A stretch of DNA of 64,000 nucleotides from positions 248,001 through 312,000 of the forward strand of contig NC_052114.1 in the NCBI RefSeq assembly GCF_012273895.1, read 5' to 3'. Position 1 is the stretch's first letter. Each line of letters begins with the position of its first letter. Origin of the DNA: Zerene cesonia (taxonomy: Eukaryota > Arthropoda > Insecta > Lepidoptera > Pieridae). Shown in pieces: positions 10,844 to 23,525 of the stretch. The notes beneath the pieces are model-generated. The model did no database searches, had not been told where the DNA came from, and saw nothing but the letters and a program-made list of their open reading frames with translations. The translations under genes were made by a program, and so were the position numbers.

Positions 10844-11984
10844 CCTAGTCTTGCCATAAATATTGTAATAAAGAAAAAAGAAAATTGTTAACTGCAAATA
10901 ACATTTATTACTTTNNNNNNNNNNNNNNNNNNNNNNNNNNNNNNNNNNNNNNNNNNNNNNNNNNNNNNNNNNNNNNNNNNNNNNNNNNNNNNNNNNNNNN
11001 NNNNNNNNNNNNNNNNNNNNNNNNNNNNNNNNNNNNNNNNNNNNNNNNNNNNNNNNNNNNNNNNNNNNNNNNNNNNNNNNNNNNNNNNNNNNNNNNNNNN
11101 NNNNNNNNNNNNNNNNNNNNNNNNNNNNNNNNNNNNNNNNNNNNNNNNNNNNNNNNNNNNNNNNNNNNNNNNNNNNNNNNNNNNNNNNNNNNNNNNNNNN
11201 NNNNNNNNNNNNNNNNNNNNNNNNNNNNNNNNNNNNNNNNNNNNNNNNNNNNNNNNNNNNNNNNNNNNNNNNNNNNNNNNNNNNNNNNNNNNNNNNNNNN
11301 NNNNNNNNNNNNNNNNNNNNNNNNNNNNNNNNNNNNNNNNNNNNNNNNNNNNNNNNNNNNNNNNNNNNNNNNNNNNNNNNNNNNNNNNNNNNNNNNNNNN
11401 NNNNNNNNNNNNNNNNNNNNNNNNNNNNNNNNNNNNNNNNNNNNNNNNNNNNNNNNNNNNNNNNNNNNNNNNNNNNNNNNNNNNNNNNNNNNNNNNNNNN
11501 NNNNNNNNNNNNNNNNNNNNNNNNNNNNNNNNNNNNNNNNNNNNNNNNNNNNNNNNNNNNNNNNNNNNNNNNNNNNNNNNNNNNNNNNNNNNNNNNNNNN
11601 NNNNNNNNNNNNNNNNNNNNNNNNNNNNNNNNNNNNNNNNNNNNNNNNNNNNNNNNNNNNNNNNNNNNNNNNNNNNNNNNNNNNNNNNNNNNNNNNNNNN
11701 NNNNNNNNNNNNNNNNNNNNNNNNNNNNNNNNNNNNNNNNNNNNNNNNNNNNNNNNNNNNNNNNNNNNNNNNNNNNNNNNNNNNNNNNNNNNNNNNNNNN
11801 NNNNNNNNNNNNNNNNNNNNNNNNNNNNNNNNNNNNNNNNNNNNNNNNNNNNNNNNNNNNNNNNNNNNNNNNNNNNNNNNNNNNNNNNNNNNNNNNNNNN
11901 NNNNNNNNNNNNNNTGACAGATTCGAAATTCAAATGTAATATTTTTTTATAATTAAGTGTAACAGTATTTATGGCCAGACTAAG
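10844..11984. mobile_element. Mariner element containing the first N gap
   Basis: The left end reads CCTAGTCTTGCCATAAATA (from 10844). The right end, reverse complemented, reads CTTAGTCTGGCCATAAATA (ending at 11984). The ends are imperfect inverted repeats and both are flanked by TA (10842-10843 and 11985-11986), the mariner target. The TTAGTCTGGCCATAAATA end resembles cecropia-type mariners of moths (from memory). Only about 71 bp at the left and 70 bp at the right are sequenced, so the transposase cannot be assessed. Full mariners are about 1.3 kb, close to the apparent length, but the gap length is arbitrary. Confidence 0.75.
10915..11914. other. Assembly gap, exactly 1000 N
   Basis: The run is exactly 1000 N, a placeholder length, so true spacing is unknown. 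Both edges are mariner sequence. Confidence 0.98.
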
Positions 11985-12227
11985 TATTTGTTGAGGTAGG
12001 GTCTCTGCAAATGTTTTTCCCGCTTTTAAGGAGGGATAGAGTAAGGATTATCGGCGGGACAAATTGACGACTGAAGGAGTGAAGTGTGAAGAAAAAGAAA
12101 CAGTCCTTCAGCTCCACCTATCACTAAACGAAACCCAGTTGTAGGCTTACTATTTCACGCCGATCTTCTATGGGGATGTGGTACCTTTTAATTCAAAGTG
12201 ATCGAATGATTACTAATATAACTATAA

Positions 12228-12465
12228 CTAGCTCAATGAATATACTATTTGTGCATACATAGTATAATGTAATTAGCAAATAATAAAAAAAAATAGACTA
12301 TTCATTATATGGTTTAAGAAATCTCACTGCCTATTACTAGCTCAATGAATATCGTATTTGTGCATACGTAGTATAATTTAATTAGCAATTAATTTAAAAA
12401 AAAATAGAGAACTATTCATTATATGGATTAAGAAATCTCACTGCACGCATAAAAAGCTCAATGAC
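12228..12465 (+). repeat. Tandem duplication, about 109-116 bp unit
   Basis: A unit starting CTAGCTCAATGAATAT begins at 12228 and again at 12337. Each copy contains TTTGTGCATAC, TAGTATAAT, an A-run and TTCATTATATGG, and ends AAGAAATCTCACTGC. The start of a third unit (AGCTCAATGA) follows near 12455. The two full copies differ by scattered substitutions and a few indels, so the duplication is not very recent. Confidence 0.85.
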
Positions 12466-14550
12466 TAAATCAGTATAACAGATTCCGTGTTCTTTAAAAA
12501 ACGCAGCATAAAAACCGCTACATAACATAAGGAGTCTCAAAAAGGTAAATACAAAATAGATTACATTAGATCGCAGTGTCCTCGCGCGCAAGGTGTTTCC
12601 TGAAGCGGCAGGAAAATGCGGGCCTTCCGCGGTGCCAACGCGGCCAAAACTTATCTATACATACGTATTGTTTTTACTTTGATAGCTTCCTATGTGCGGA
12701 CAGAAGAAGTTTATTCATGTTTTATAAAAGCGCGTGTACTTGGTATTTTTATTTAATTATTTATCTGTCAACTGTAATATTATAAACACGAAAAGTATGT
12801 GTTTATGCTAAGCCACGCACCGATTCGGATGAAAATTAGAAAGAAAATAGTTGAGAACCTGGGTCATTAATTGGCTTCTTTTATCAAATATAAGGGATTT
12901 ATAAGGTTCAAGTAGGAAATTAATTTTTTTTTGCACATGGGGACAGTTAGAAGGTATATAAAATAGAAGCAATCGTGTTATACGCACTTTTCACAAATCG
13001 CAATTAAAGAATTAAAATCGTCCGTACAAGGCCTGGCGTTTCCTTCGATAACTAACAGAGATAATATTTATTTTATTGTTACGTGTTAACCGCATAACAC
13101 GTTTATAGTCTTGCTTTGAAGGATAGCTCTCTGTTTTTCGAAGCATTTTTGTTAACTGATGAAAACAATGGGTGTCGCAACGAGCTTTATTTTATATTGG
13201 TTGTAAGAATTTAATGACTTTTGAAAATGCTCAGTATTTTATTTAGCGTTATATTTTCAAGTGCTATTAATTCTTATTAAAATGATGTAGGATTTATTTT
13301 AGTTAATCAAATGCACATTTTTAGTTTTATGTTTTATTAGAATAATGATGAAAAATATTTTTTTAATAATAATTAGTTAACTTTTTCTTAGCAAACTTTT
13401 CATTCCTGAGAGTTTATTTCTTTGAATGTTAGTTAAATGTATTTTTAATACTTTTTGGCATTATATTCTCTTCCACAACGAAGGTGCAAAGGGGTGCATT
13501 GTATTACGACACTGGCGATTGATGACCATTGGATTAGTTCAATTCGCTTTATAAAGGGCTAAATCTAATACCGCAGCACTGTGACAATTACGCTTGCAAA
13601 GTATGCATTGCTGCTTTTACACTAATGTTGTTAAGGGTTGTGTTTGAAAAAATGCAATATATTGGTGACACATGTGAAATATTGTTGATTTGTAATGTAG
13701 AGCTATCAGTGTAAGGATTGTCTTCGAGGTGTGTGATTTTAGACTTTAGGTTACCATCTATCATCGCATCAGAGCATGTTTTTGATCGATTTTAAGTATA
13801 TGAAAAGGACACAGTATTCGGTCGACAAGGTCGACAATATTTATATAAAAAATTATCTGTTAAAAAAATGTAGTATTTTATCAACTATTATTTATTATAT
13901 TTTACAGGCAACTATGTCCATATATAAATTAATAGGAATTAAATTATAATGGAACTCTTCATGGGATTAAAATGAATCACTCCCATTGTGAGATATGTGC
14001 AAGATACATAAGTATTACCTACGTCAGTAGCACTGATCTGTTTTCTTAACGAGTAAGCAACCATCTATAGTCTCTCTGCCTCTCTCTCTCTCTAAGAGAA
14101 TTGGATGTAGCACCGGAACCAGTCATAAAGTTTACAACTTTATTAATGAAGGTATACACACTATATTTACAGGCATATATTTATACTTATTAATAATTGA
14201 CGACATTTAGTGAAGAAGGGGAGAGACTGGAATGATTTAAAAAAATCTTTCACGGTTATTTAACCGTGCTAATATGCTTTATGTATGTATGGATGACTTC
14301 TGGGCGAATTTTTAGTATGAGGTAATTGTATTAAAAGTACCGGATTATGTAACCATATATACCTAATTTAAGGGGTTATTGAGGCGGGAAACCAAACATG
14401 TGAAGACATCGAACAATTATGTCGAAACGATAAGAATGCGTTGGTATGGCAGTGAGTCACTCCTGTGCGGATGTGTGATTCATACAGTGTTGTTATCGAC
14501 TTCGAACCTTAGTGTTTGAACTCCATTTTGATATTTACTGAGGAATCGAA
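12466..14550. other. AT-rich DNA, no gene recognised
   Basis: No gene or repeat family is recognised apart from a short CT microsatellite at 14072-14094 (TCTCTGCCTCTCTCTCTCTC), interrupted by one GC step. Confidence 0.5.
14072..14094 (+). repeat. Short (CT)n microsatellite
   Basis: A CT dinucleotide tract with one interruption, followed by AAGAGAA. Confidence 0.7.
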
Positions 14551-14682
14551 TCAATACTTATAATATTACAAAGAGTTTGTTGGTTTGTTTGTTTGAACGC
14601 GCTAACTTAGATAGCCCATTTATTGAGGAAGGCCTTAGGGTATATTATATGCACAACGGGCGAAGCCGGGTCGGACCGCTAA
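14551..14682 (+). mobile_element. Helitron-like element with internal deletion
   Basis: It starts A|TCAATACTTATAATATTAC, runs through AGAGTTTGTTGGTTTGTTTG and GATAGCCCATTTATTGAGGA, and ends CGGGCGAAGCCGGGTCGGAC then CGCTAA|T. CTAA still fits the Helitron CTRR rule. Compared with 51985-52148 it lacks the AATCTCAGGAACTACTGG segment. The open stretch at 14577-14915 is a chance frame across this element and its flank. Confidence 0.68.
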
Positions 14683-17600
14683 TAAAACAGTCAATTATTC
14701 TAGCGTTTACAAAACTACTTCATGTTTTATACTCTTTTCCTAAATCTAAAGTAATCAAAAACAGAAAGAGCACAATTATAACAATATGTCTCGGGACGAA
14801 ACACAATAATATTTCTTTCTTCATCATCATCCTTCATTTTCTATTCATACTTTTGGACTGCGTAAATCAACATTATTTAGATGTAAACGCGTCATACATT
14901 GTTTTAGGTTTATAGTTTACATTTTTCACAATACAAGACGCTGTATTTATGTAGCGCGTTTCACTCCATCTTTTGTTGATCTAACACTATTGTATTCACC
15001 CTTCTCTCCGCACAATGTGGAGGATCTACTTTGATCCATGCCATAATAGCGATCGATCATGCGACCCCAAATATCCAATATTTGAAATCTCTTTAATGTT
15101 ACGTAGATTACCAACGAAAACGAAATTTTTATAAAAGATTAGGTACATAGTATAAATTATTTTTATACATAAGCTTGCTTAAAATTTGTTTATATTTTTT
15201 AAACTCTTCTATAAAAATAGTATCATTAGGAGCAGTCTATATAAGCGCTTTATTAAAAGAAAACAATTTGAAGGTAAAGTTAAAATGATTTTTTTTTGTT
15301 CAAAAGCTGTTCTAATAAAATAATTATATAAACAATGCCTCGAATAGGCGTTTACAAAATAAAATACTCTGTATAAAAAATTAACATAGCGTTTTCGGAT
15401 GTAAAGTCAAGTTTTAATAAATTCTATAAAAATAAAATGCAGTAAAAATAAATGGATGATAGATTAAATGTTATTTCCTTCACCTGGCCTCGCTTGTCAA
15501 ATAGTGCTAAAATGGTTTGATGCGATTAAAACGCAATAATCCATTGAAATGTATCTGTGGGCGTGTTTGTGTGTTATTGATGCGACGCCCGTCACACATT
15601 CGCAAGTTATACTCCCGATAATGCGAGTTGAATTGTTGGTTTTGTTAAAAATGGTTTAATTTAACGCAATTCTGCCGGAAAACCAGGGCTTTGTATGTCT
15701 TTGTTTTGTATAACGAGTATGGAGTGTTTACGATTATAGATAGCACCTTTAGTGATAAGGCCGACTTCTGTGCTGGTCTAGATAGAAGTCTTTTGATTTT
15801 TAAGGTCTATTGGTATACCAGCACAATTCAGCGTAATAAATAATACGATAAAAGCTTGCAATGGCGCTTTTACTAAAACCCGATTCCAGATATTCAGGTT
15901 ACAGACTATTACCAACCAGAACACCATCAACATCCGTTCATCTATATCCGCGTTACGCAAATATATCAGGAATAAAGTGTAGCAGTACGGAATTTCTTGC
16001 TAACATCTAAATTTAGCAAGCACGCACCGGTAGCCTTTCGCGGCGCAACCTTGGGGCGAGATGTCGCGCAACATCGCCGCCTGCGACCTACTTCTGTCGT
16101 TTAGATAACCAGCTGATCTTGAGACCCTATTGAATGTGCACCTTATTTATAGATCTGGCATCTCTCTTTGTGCGCTGGATACAGCCTATGTATTGCCTGG
16201 ACTTTTTACTGATATTTGACTGACGTGTAAATGTATAAATTATAATCGACTGTTGCGAGGACGTCTGCTTTGTTACCAATTACTGTGTATAATTTATATA
16301 GGTCGGCATTATACTGTAGTATCTTATTCAAGTACTGCCGACTACGAGTTTTTTAAAGAGAATGTAACGTTTGGAATCTTCTGCATCAATATTTGATAAT
16401 AGCTTTATGAAAATAAAACACAACAATGAGTACATTTTTGACAGAAATGAGGTGACAAAAATGATCAGCGACGTTCTTGGTGTGGACGTACGACTCCACA
16501 TCCTAAAATGGGTCGAAATGACATCAAATCCCTATCAAACACAAAAAGAATAAACCCAAATGGATTAAAAACCTACGGACTTATTAGGGAAGAAAAAATG
16601 CTGGCGAAATGGCAAGTGTGCTGTAATTTTAATCTCTTAACATGAGTTGCGATTAAATAATCATTGATAGGAAAAAACAAGCAATTAAATGATCTCGTCT
16701 AACGTCTCCTTCGTAAACATCTTAACGATTGGCTTGTTTATTTAACTTTTCCAATGCTATAGTATTTTTTCTGATACTTATGTAAAAGCTAAAGTAAACT
16801 CATTTCAATGACAGTGGCATTGCATATTCATATTTAATGATATTTTATCTTAATGCTTATTTAAGAAATAGTTTTAAAGCGCTTTATTGATATATTCTTA
16901 TCAAATAAGTATGCAAGGCGCGCCAATACGATCGGATATCGTTAAAAATAGCATTATACAGAAGCTAACAAGTAAGTTAATTATAATCAACAGTAGCAAG
17001 TATCCAAGATGATAATCAGGCGCAGCATGACGCCAGCGTCTGTCGTTCGCCATCTAAGGACTTCCGTAATGCTATGCCTATTTCACAGTTAGCGTTATTT
17101 TTAGAACTTGCAACTTTTAACGCAGCCCACACGGTTGATGAATGATAAATAAGTGTTTTTGGATATGTTATGGACTGTTTAGTTTCAAAGAGGGAGCGGA
17201 AAATTTGAAACTAAGAAATATTAGTACATATTTAATTTTACAAACACACACTAGTATATGAAAACACATAATGTGTATTGAAATTTAGATTTAGTAGAAG
17301 TAAGGATTTTGCAAAAATAGTTTTTGGCAATAAAATATACTCTTTTTTCCACATCTAGAAGAAAATGTGCTGGAAAAATGTGATCATTACCAGAAGTTTC
17401 TATCTTCCGAAAGACAAGTTATATAATAAAATAAAATCAAATAAACATAATTTACATCCCAATTCAATAAGTTATATAAATCTATAAATTAAATTGAATA
17501 TAATAGCCATGTATCCACTATGATTAAAACAATTGCCTAATAAAAGTTATGAGTTGAATGAAAGATGCTTAATCGGACTTTGATAAATTAACATGTTACA

Positions 17601-19504
17601 GCAAGTGACATTTGTATCTGAATAGATAGTTATTCATTCATTTTAATACTTGTCATTTGTTTGCAGCTTTGGATGACAAATTAATTACAATTTCTATTTG
17701 TCGTATTCGGCGAAACAATCTTCGAATTTTCAACTATCTTTACGCGAAGTTATATTGCAATCGACTTAAGGAATTATGATAACTATACGCTTCACATCTA
17801 TAATATAGTACAGATTTCATTCATACTTAACCTAGTAGGTTTAACCTTACCATCGACCAATATAAAACAACGGACACTCAACCACTAACCCCAGCTGCAA
17901 AATTTAGTTATTTACTATTGAACTAGAGTCGCCAAGCACTTTTAACATATAAATCAATCTACGATCAAACCAAAGTCGTAACGCCAAATATCTTTTGATC
18001 GCGTCTATTTTGATAAACACAACTGACATATTGTCGTGTCTAATTCTGTTTATCTCTAGATCTGTTTCACTTGTAATGACAGACGGACATTATTCTTTGT
18101 GATTAATAGTGCAACTCATAAACAGGCTAGGAATATAGAAAAAAAATAATTGTTATAGAATGCAGCTACTATAGTTAATGTTGTATTATTAGATCTGAAA
18201 TCATGTTATTTGCGTATTACTTAATATTTCTTTAATTTTATTTAATTTTGAAGCATTCCTGTCTTCTATAAATAAAAGTGTACCGATGATTACACTAAGC
18301 ATTACCCTATAATTGGAGTTTTTTTTAAAATAAATAATGAATCAATATCCTTAGAAATGTTTACATATAGCAGCTAGCTACGTGAAACAGCAGCTGTTAT
18401 ATATAACATAATTTATTATAATATATAATACAACTGTTGTATTATATTTATTTCTTACCATAGAAAAGCTACATAGTATTCAAGATTATATATACATATC
18501 CCCTACATACCCCCCATCTGACGTTATACACTCGTCACTCTGTCAATATTGAATGGCATTAAAAACAAACCTTTTGCGGAAAATCTTCTCAACATATTTT
18601 ATAGGTTCAATAAAATTTAATTTTAATCCAGTTTCTAGAATATTCAAATGCTTACAATAACTTGGAGCTTGTAAAGACATCGTGTAAATAAGAGTTAGTC
18701 GCAAGGGACAGCTTTATTGTAGTTTGCGGCGGCGCAGATCATAAAGTGTCAGCCTGCTTGTATTGGCACTTGATGTACGGAACTGCGTGACTATTGTCGG
18801 TGATGTGGCTGGTTCGTGAGAGATTCGGGAATTCGGAAAACATCTGGTAGCATATTTTTGTAAATCTTGTATATAAATATGCATGAATTTTAAATGTAAT
18901 CGTAATCATGGTATTTTTCGGAAATATTGTAGGAATATATTTGTAGAAAAAAATAAAATCTCTTCAAAGTAAGACTTAAAAACTAAATGAAGAATGGTAA
19001 TACCGGTTTAGTTCTCTCTCATATCAATCTGACTATACTCTTAGTCAAATATTCCCTCCTTATATAAAGATGCCATTTTGTAACTATTTGTTAAGAAAAT
19101 TATGTGGAATTATTTTGATTTATAACGTGTCACAATAAGCGAGGATTTTATCTAAACACCCGGTAACTTGCTGGGACAGTGCACTAAAGGAAACGATTTT
19201 AATGTTGAAACATAAATCATAATATGAATATATATAATACATATTGTATAATAATTATGTATGGTTATGATAATGATAGATGGAAATTATAGCTAATGAC
19301 GATATAAACAATTGTGTAAAATTTAATATTATGTAGTGATTCGAGATTTCATAATATTAGAAAATTTTAGCGTTTATTTTTTTAAATTATAAAAAAGAAC
19401 ACAATAATACACTATATGCTCAAGAAAATATGTGTAGTGGTTAATTAAAATGCCCGTTTTAACGATTGAACGACGACATGTATGTATAAAGCTAGTTGTC
19501 ATAC
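14683..19504. other. AT-rich DNA, no gene recognised
   Basis: Nearly 5 kb with no recognisable gene. CTTGCTAA / TTAGCAAG form an 8-bp stem at 15996-16020, followed by a GC-rich patch to about 16090 that contains CGCGGCGCAACC. A dyad ATACAACTGTTGTAT lies near 18428-18442. Confidence 0.5.
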
Positions 19505-19635
19505 TTGTCAGGAGATTTAAATTAGGACGCTTGTGAGGCGAGTTTTGCTGAATCGGTTTTGATGTCTTGTATTTAACGGATTATCGAATACGAAACATGT
19601 TACTTTCATCAAAATCGGTTCAGCCATTTACTAAT
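19505..19635 (+). repeat. Diverged interspersed repeat fragment
   Basis: CTGAATCGGTTTTGATGTCT and TTTCATCAAAATCGGTTCAG match the typical interior of short lepidopteran repeats. Borders are not identifiable. Confidence 0.35.
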
Positions 19636-19709
19636 AAATTGTTTTATTTAATTGAAGGTTTTATAGCAATAAATTAAGAAATGACTGGAGAATTTTATTT
19701 TAAGATAGC

Positions 19710-19892
19710 TTACCCCCACAGAAAGTCTGCGTGAAATAAAACTGAATTTTGTTTAGTTGAGGAGAGTCAGAGGCGTCTTCCTTATCCTTCGTATTTTATT
19801 CCTTGAAATATATTTGCAAAGGCTATGGCAGGCCTATTCCTGGTCGGGGGTGAACGCTTACCATCAGGCGAAGCACTAGCTCGGTTGCCCGC
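19710..19892 (+). mobile_element. SINE-like element, shortened
   Basis: It carries TACCCCCACAGAAAGTCTGC, GTGAAATAAAACTGAATTTT, a short pyrimidine-rich part and GAACGCTTACCATCAGGCGA, then GCTCGGTTGCCCGC. It lacks the extreme 5' part and some of the middle compared with 7675-7954. Confidence 0.65.
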
Positions 19893-22620
19893 TATGACAC
19901 GAAAAAGGTCTATAAAAATCCATTACTCAACATTTTAATTATACATAATAGATTTTCATACACATAAATTGTATGCTTTTAGACAGAAAAATTAAAATTT
20001 TTAGATTAATTAATTTTGTTTGGTTAAAATTAAATGTTACAATCAGATACCGTATAATGTATTCAATATCAAATTGTTATTTATGATATAGGTGTATGGA
20101 GGTAATAAAAAAGTTAGCGACAAGTCTTGTAACCCAATACTAGTTTGCGTCGGAGCCACTAATAGTGGATAGATAGTTTATGTTGTTGTTTGTTGGTCGC
20201 CTTGACGGCGCATCGAGTTAGAGCACTGGATGAGGATAAATTGGCTGATAACTATGCAAAATAATAATAAATTTCATAAGATATTCATATTTTTTTGTAT
20301 AAATATAACATATTTAACAAGGAGCGAAACGATAAGCTTTTTAGTGTGACTGTGAACCGCCGTTCGAGCCGAGGGAGCGAAGCGAGCGTGCCGTGACAGC
20401 AGCTGGCTACTCCAACAGATATCAACATAAACCAAATAATACATAAGTTAGTTAATTCTAGGTTTCAACGCCTAACAACAGAAAAAGGGTTTTAAATTTA
20501 ACTATATATATGTTATAGTTAAGAGCCAATTTTTATCACAACATGTTTTTTACTGAGTTTTATTATGATGTATATTCATGATAGTTTCTGTTTGAATAAG
20601 TTACACCGAAATCGATTCTGCCACATTGAGTGGAAATAGGACATCCAGATCGTTCCAGTTTTTTGGAAGTTATTGTGGCTTAGAGAAGTGTTAATACATC
20701 AATAGTAAACGCCTTTGTACATTGTATAAATATTTTTAACGTGAAAACCTATAACAAAAACGTTAATAACTTAATAACACTACGAAATCTAGTACTAACT
20801 AACTCTTTGATTGTTGTCACTTTCAGAGTTCTAGCTCAGACATCTAGATCCTTATATCCTAAGTATCGTTTGCAAGCTATCGATTAGAAGATTTAGTCTA
20901 TGCTATACATTATATATATAAAACAAATAAAGAAACATTTATACCAATTTTTTTAGAGTTTAGAATTGATTTTGTTTTTAAATTAATAGGTTATATGAAG
21001 CTAATTTAAAATTAAAATGAGAAGTGAACGATAAGCTAGCCAACAGGTAAATAATAAACTTTCTGATGTAATATTAATTTGCATTGCACCATCCAGTTCT
21101 ATATTTCAATGGTTGTAGTCACGTGTCGCCACTGCACTGTCCGTGGATAGATATCAACTTTATATCATTATATTTCTTCCTTATTTTATCAAATTATTTA
21201 GAAATCTTCCATTTAGATTGCTGGGAAAAAGAACCATTTGTGAGATCGTTCTATTATTAGTATTATTGCGTCTTTTTGTAAATTTATGTATTTTATTAAA
21301 AGACGGTAGGTAAGACATATGTAACAACATTATTACTTCAAAGTCTTTTATATATAAATATATTTCTCACACATTTTTTGAGAAAACGAGTTTATGAAAC
21401 TACTATTCTACTACTAACTACCTTTTATTATTCAGCTATGCTACTCATAACAGTGGTTCTTAAAGGAACCAAAAAAATCACTAATGTGAAAAATTTTATT
21501 AAAACTAACATACAGCATAATTTTTCCGTATAAATCTAGACTATTTCCCAAGTTCATCAAACAGTGATAAAGCGAATAATATCGCATAAACGCTGATCGA
21601 TAAATAAGGTGGATATATTGCAATTTGTAGGCAGTGGACATTCCGGGGGCCGGTTAGCATTGAGGCTTCATCGGTGAAATATAGCCCGGGTATACTTGCT
21701 AGCAGAATGATGTCGTACTCAGGTGTAAAAGTATAAAGCACTCGCTTTCTTGTTTAATACTAAAGTAATTGAGTTATTTAAATAAATTGAGGTTAAATAG
21801 TATAACGAATAAATTGGCAAAAAGTCTTTAATTTCTTAAGTGTATACGGAGTATACGGCGTAAAATAAAACACAAGAAAATCTTCAATCAATTTAAGAAT
21901 AGAAACATTGGAGGCACGAAAGGACAGACGCGACTTCAAACTACAATATCATTAATCTAAAATATTTTTTTTAGGAAAACTAGTACTTAGTAGTTATAGC
22001 TTTACTTAACTAGACTCGTTGATTCAGTTCAATTTGATTAACCTCAGCCGTTAACCTAATGTCATAACATATTCTGATATATGTTTAACGCCTACTAAAA
22101 TACCTATAAACGTTACATATAAGCAAATTCTGTAGAAAATACTAAAGTATCTAAATAAAATAGCAATAAACGACGTTGGTCGCGACGGTACGAGGCTGGC
22201 GTCCTTGCTGGGATAAAGCGCGTTAGTGCGCTAATCATTTCCTTTGCCATTTTCATCTATTTAGAACGCAGCTATCGATATACAAAATAAAGCAGCAATT
22301 AAATGTTAAATGCGTAATAACAGAGGTAAAACAACAACTTCTGAACAAAAAAACATAAAAATTATTCATTGAAACGATTATCCATTACATAAAATATGGA
22401 CCCCAGATTCCATTCTGTGTCTTCCCGATACAGTTCATGAAGAATAAACAAACATTTCGACCATGACACTTGACTAGCCAACTGCGCAGGAAAAGTAGCA
22501 GTAGTTATAGTGGACACTTGTCCACTTAAACATACTTATGATTAAACACAAGTGCTCAAAATTCAAACTCATTTATTTAATATTTGAACACGTACTAGTG
22601 ATTATTATTATTTTAGAAAT
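19893..22620. other. AT-rich DNA, no gene recognised
   Basis: No gene is seen. A GC-richer patch near 20345-20410 contains GGGAGCGAAGCGAGCGTGCC and may be the remnant of a mobile element. Overlapping minus-strand open stretches at 21441-21741 have no recognisable domain. Confidence 0.5.
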
Positions 22621-22751
22621 TAAAGACTTTTTAACGGATTTTAAACGCGATATATTTATTATATTATCAATCTACCCGCACCACGCTCGCTATAAAGTGT
22701 TCGAAACGTCGAAAAAATAATTCGCGTTTAAAATCCGTTAAAAAGTCTTTA
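22621..22751. mobile_element. Palindromic MITE with perfect 30-bp TIRs
   Basis: The left arm at 22621-22650 starts TAAAGACTTTTTAACGGATT. The right arm at 22722-22751 is its exact reverse complement over 30 bp. If the outer TA is the target duplication, the element is AAGACTTTTTAACGG...CCGTTAAAAAGTCTT, as in Tc1/mariner-type MITEs. The interior contains GTGTTCGAAACGTCG and CACGCTCGC. It cannot encode a protein; the open stretch at 22538-22720 simply crosses it. A relative is embedded at 2141-2250. Confidence 0.8.
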
Positions 22752-22761
22752 GTATATTAAT

Positions 22762-22995
22762 GTTGTATGTGGTAGTCGAGCACAGAATTGGGGCACATAA
22801 GACCGGCGTGAAATAGCATAATGCTGTGCTTCGATCGGTGAGTGGAGGAGCCAGAGGCCCGTATCCTTTTTCTTACCCTTCCCAGTCCTCTTCTTTATCT
22901 CAAGTTGAAGTCGGATATCCATTTGTACAGGTAAGATCATCAACCTTCTAAGACAATCGACCTTACACCTCTCCAAATGTTTATGGACTGTGGTA
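22762..22995 (+). mobile_element. SINE-like element, diverged 3' half
   Basis: AATTGGGGCACATAAGACCG, GCGTGAAATAGCATAATGCT, GAGCCAGAGGCCCGTATCC and CTTACCCTTCCCAGTCCTC follow the family order. The 3' half (about 22900-22995) is only weakly similar and lacks ACCATCAGGCGA. It starts about 11 bp after the MITE. Confidence 0.6.
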
Positions 22996-23340
22996 GCGAC
23001 CAGTTCCATTGCCGACTATAACATACTCGCGCAAAATCAAACACAAGCAAAATACGTACATTGGTTGTTGTCTGATCCTCATCTCTGTATGAGGCGGAAC
23101 ACCGACACGACTGAGGAGAGCACTCGCGGGATCCAGGAGACAGCTTCACGCAATCTACTAGGCCGAGAGATTATTTCCACATTTGCCGCCTTGCGGACTT
23201 CGGGCGCCATTGAAGTTATGTAATATGTATATTTTATTATTTTATAGTACTTTTGACCTGATCAAGGACGAGAGCGACATACCTTAATAAGTGCAGTGAA
23301 CAAGAGAACATTTATTAATTATTATTAATAACAAAAAATC
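22996..23340 (+). other. GC-richer unassigned stretch
   Basis: The frame 22990-23223 is open for 77 codons and more balanced in composition than its surroundings. The peptide shows no motif I recognise and has no splice or promoter context. It may be an extension of the neighbouring retroposon or an old coding remnant. I make no functional call. Confidence 0.3.
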
Positions 23341-23525
23341 GCAACTACCTTCACATTGCCAGAACTAGACTAAATTTCAATGAAACTACTCGAAAGGCAC
23401 CAGATTTCAATAAAAAAAAAAACAATCATTTAAATTTGTTCAACCATTGGAATTTTCTGATATAAACAAAGCATAAAAATACAGTCGAATTGAGTACCGC
23501 CTCCTTTTTTGAAGTCGGTTAAAAT
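23341..23525 (+). repeat. Interspersed repeat ending TTTTTTGAAGTCGGTT
   Basis: The order CCAGAACTAGACTAAATTTC, AGGCACCAGATTTCAATAAA, AATACAGTCGAATTGAG and CTCCTTTTTTGAAGTCGGTT is shared with 44901-45076 and more distantly with 29006-29180, all on the plus strand. The ending is widespread in Lepidoptera. I cannot assign the class. Confidence 0.65.

Larger units (their letters stand above)
10772..12200 (-). mobile_element. SINE-like element split by a mariner insertion
   Basis: Read on the minus strand, 11987-12200 carries the 5' part of the SINE family (CGGCGTGAAATAGTAAGCC, then TTAAAAGCGGGAAAAACATT). The 3' part, GGTGGTGATCGCTTACCACC followed by an A-rich tail, lies at 10772-10843. Joining the two pieces at a single TA gives one continuous SINE that aligns with the copy at 7675-7954. 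The mariner therefore landed in a pre-existing SINE, and nothing but mariner needs to be in the gap. Confidence 0.75.

Noticed and set aside
10885..11952. Frames of 340-363 codons across the N runs (also 25056-26178 and 62929-63978)
   Set aside because: They are open only because N cannot encode a stop. The real sequence is unknown and the edges are transposon DNA.
14577..14915. 112-codon frame, the longest without N
   Set aside because: It starts in a Helitron-like element and ends in AT-rich flank; no domain and background composition.
20345..20410. Possible exon in a GC-rich patch with GGGAGCGAAGCGAGCGTG
   Set aside because: No open frame of useful length and no splice context; GAGCGAAGCGAGC is common in insect repeats.
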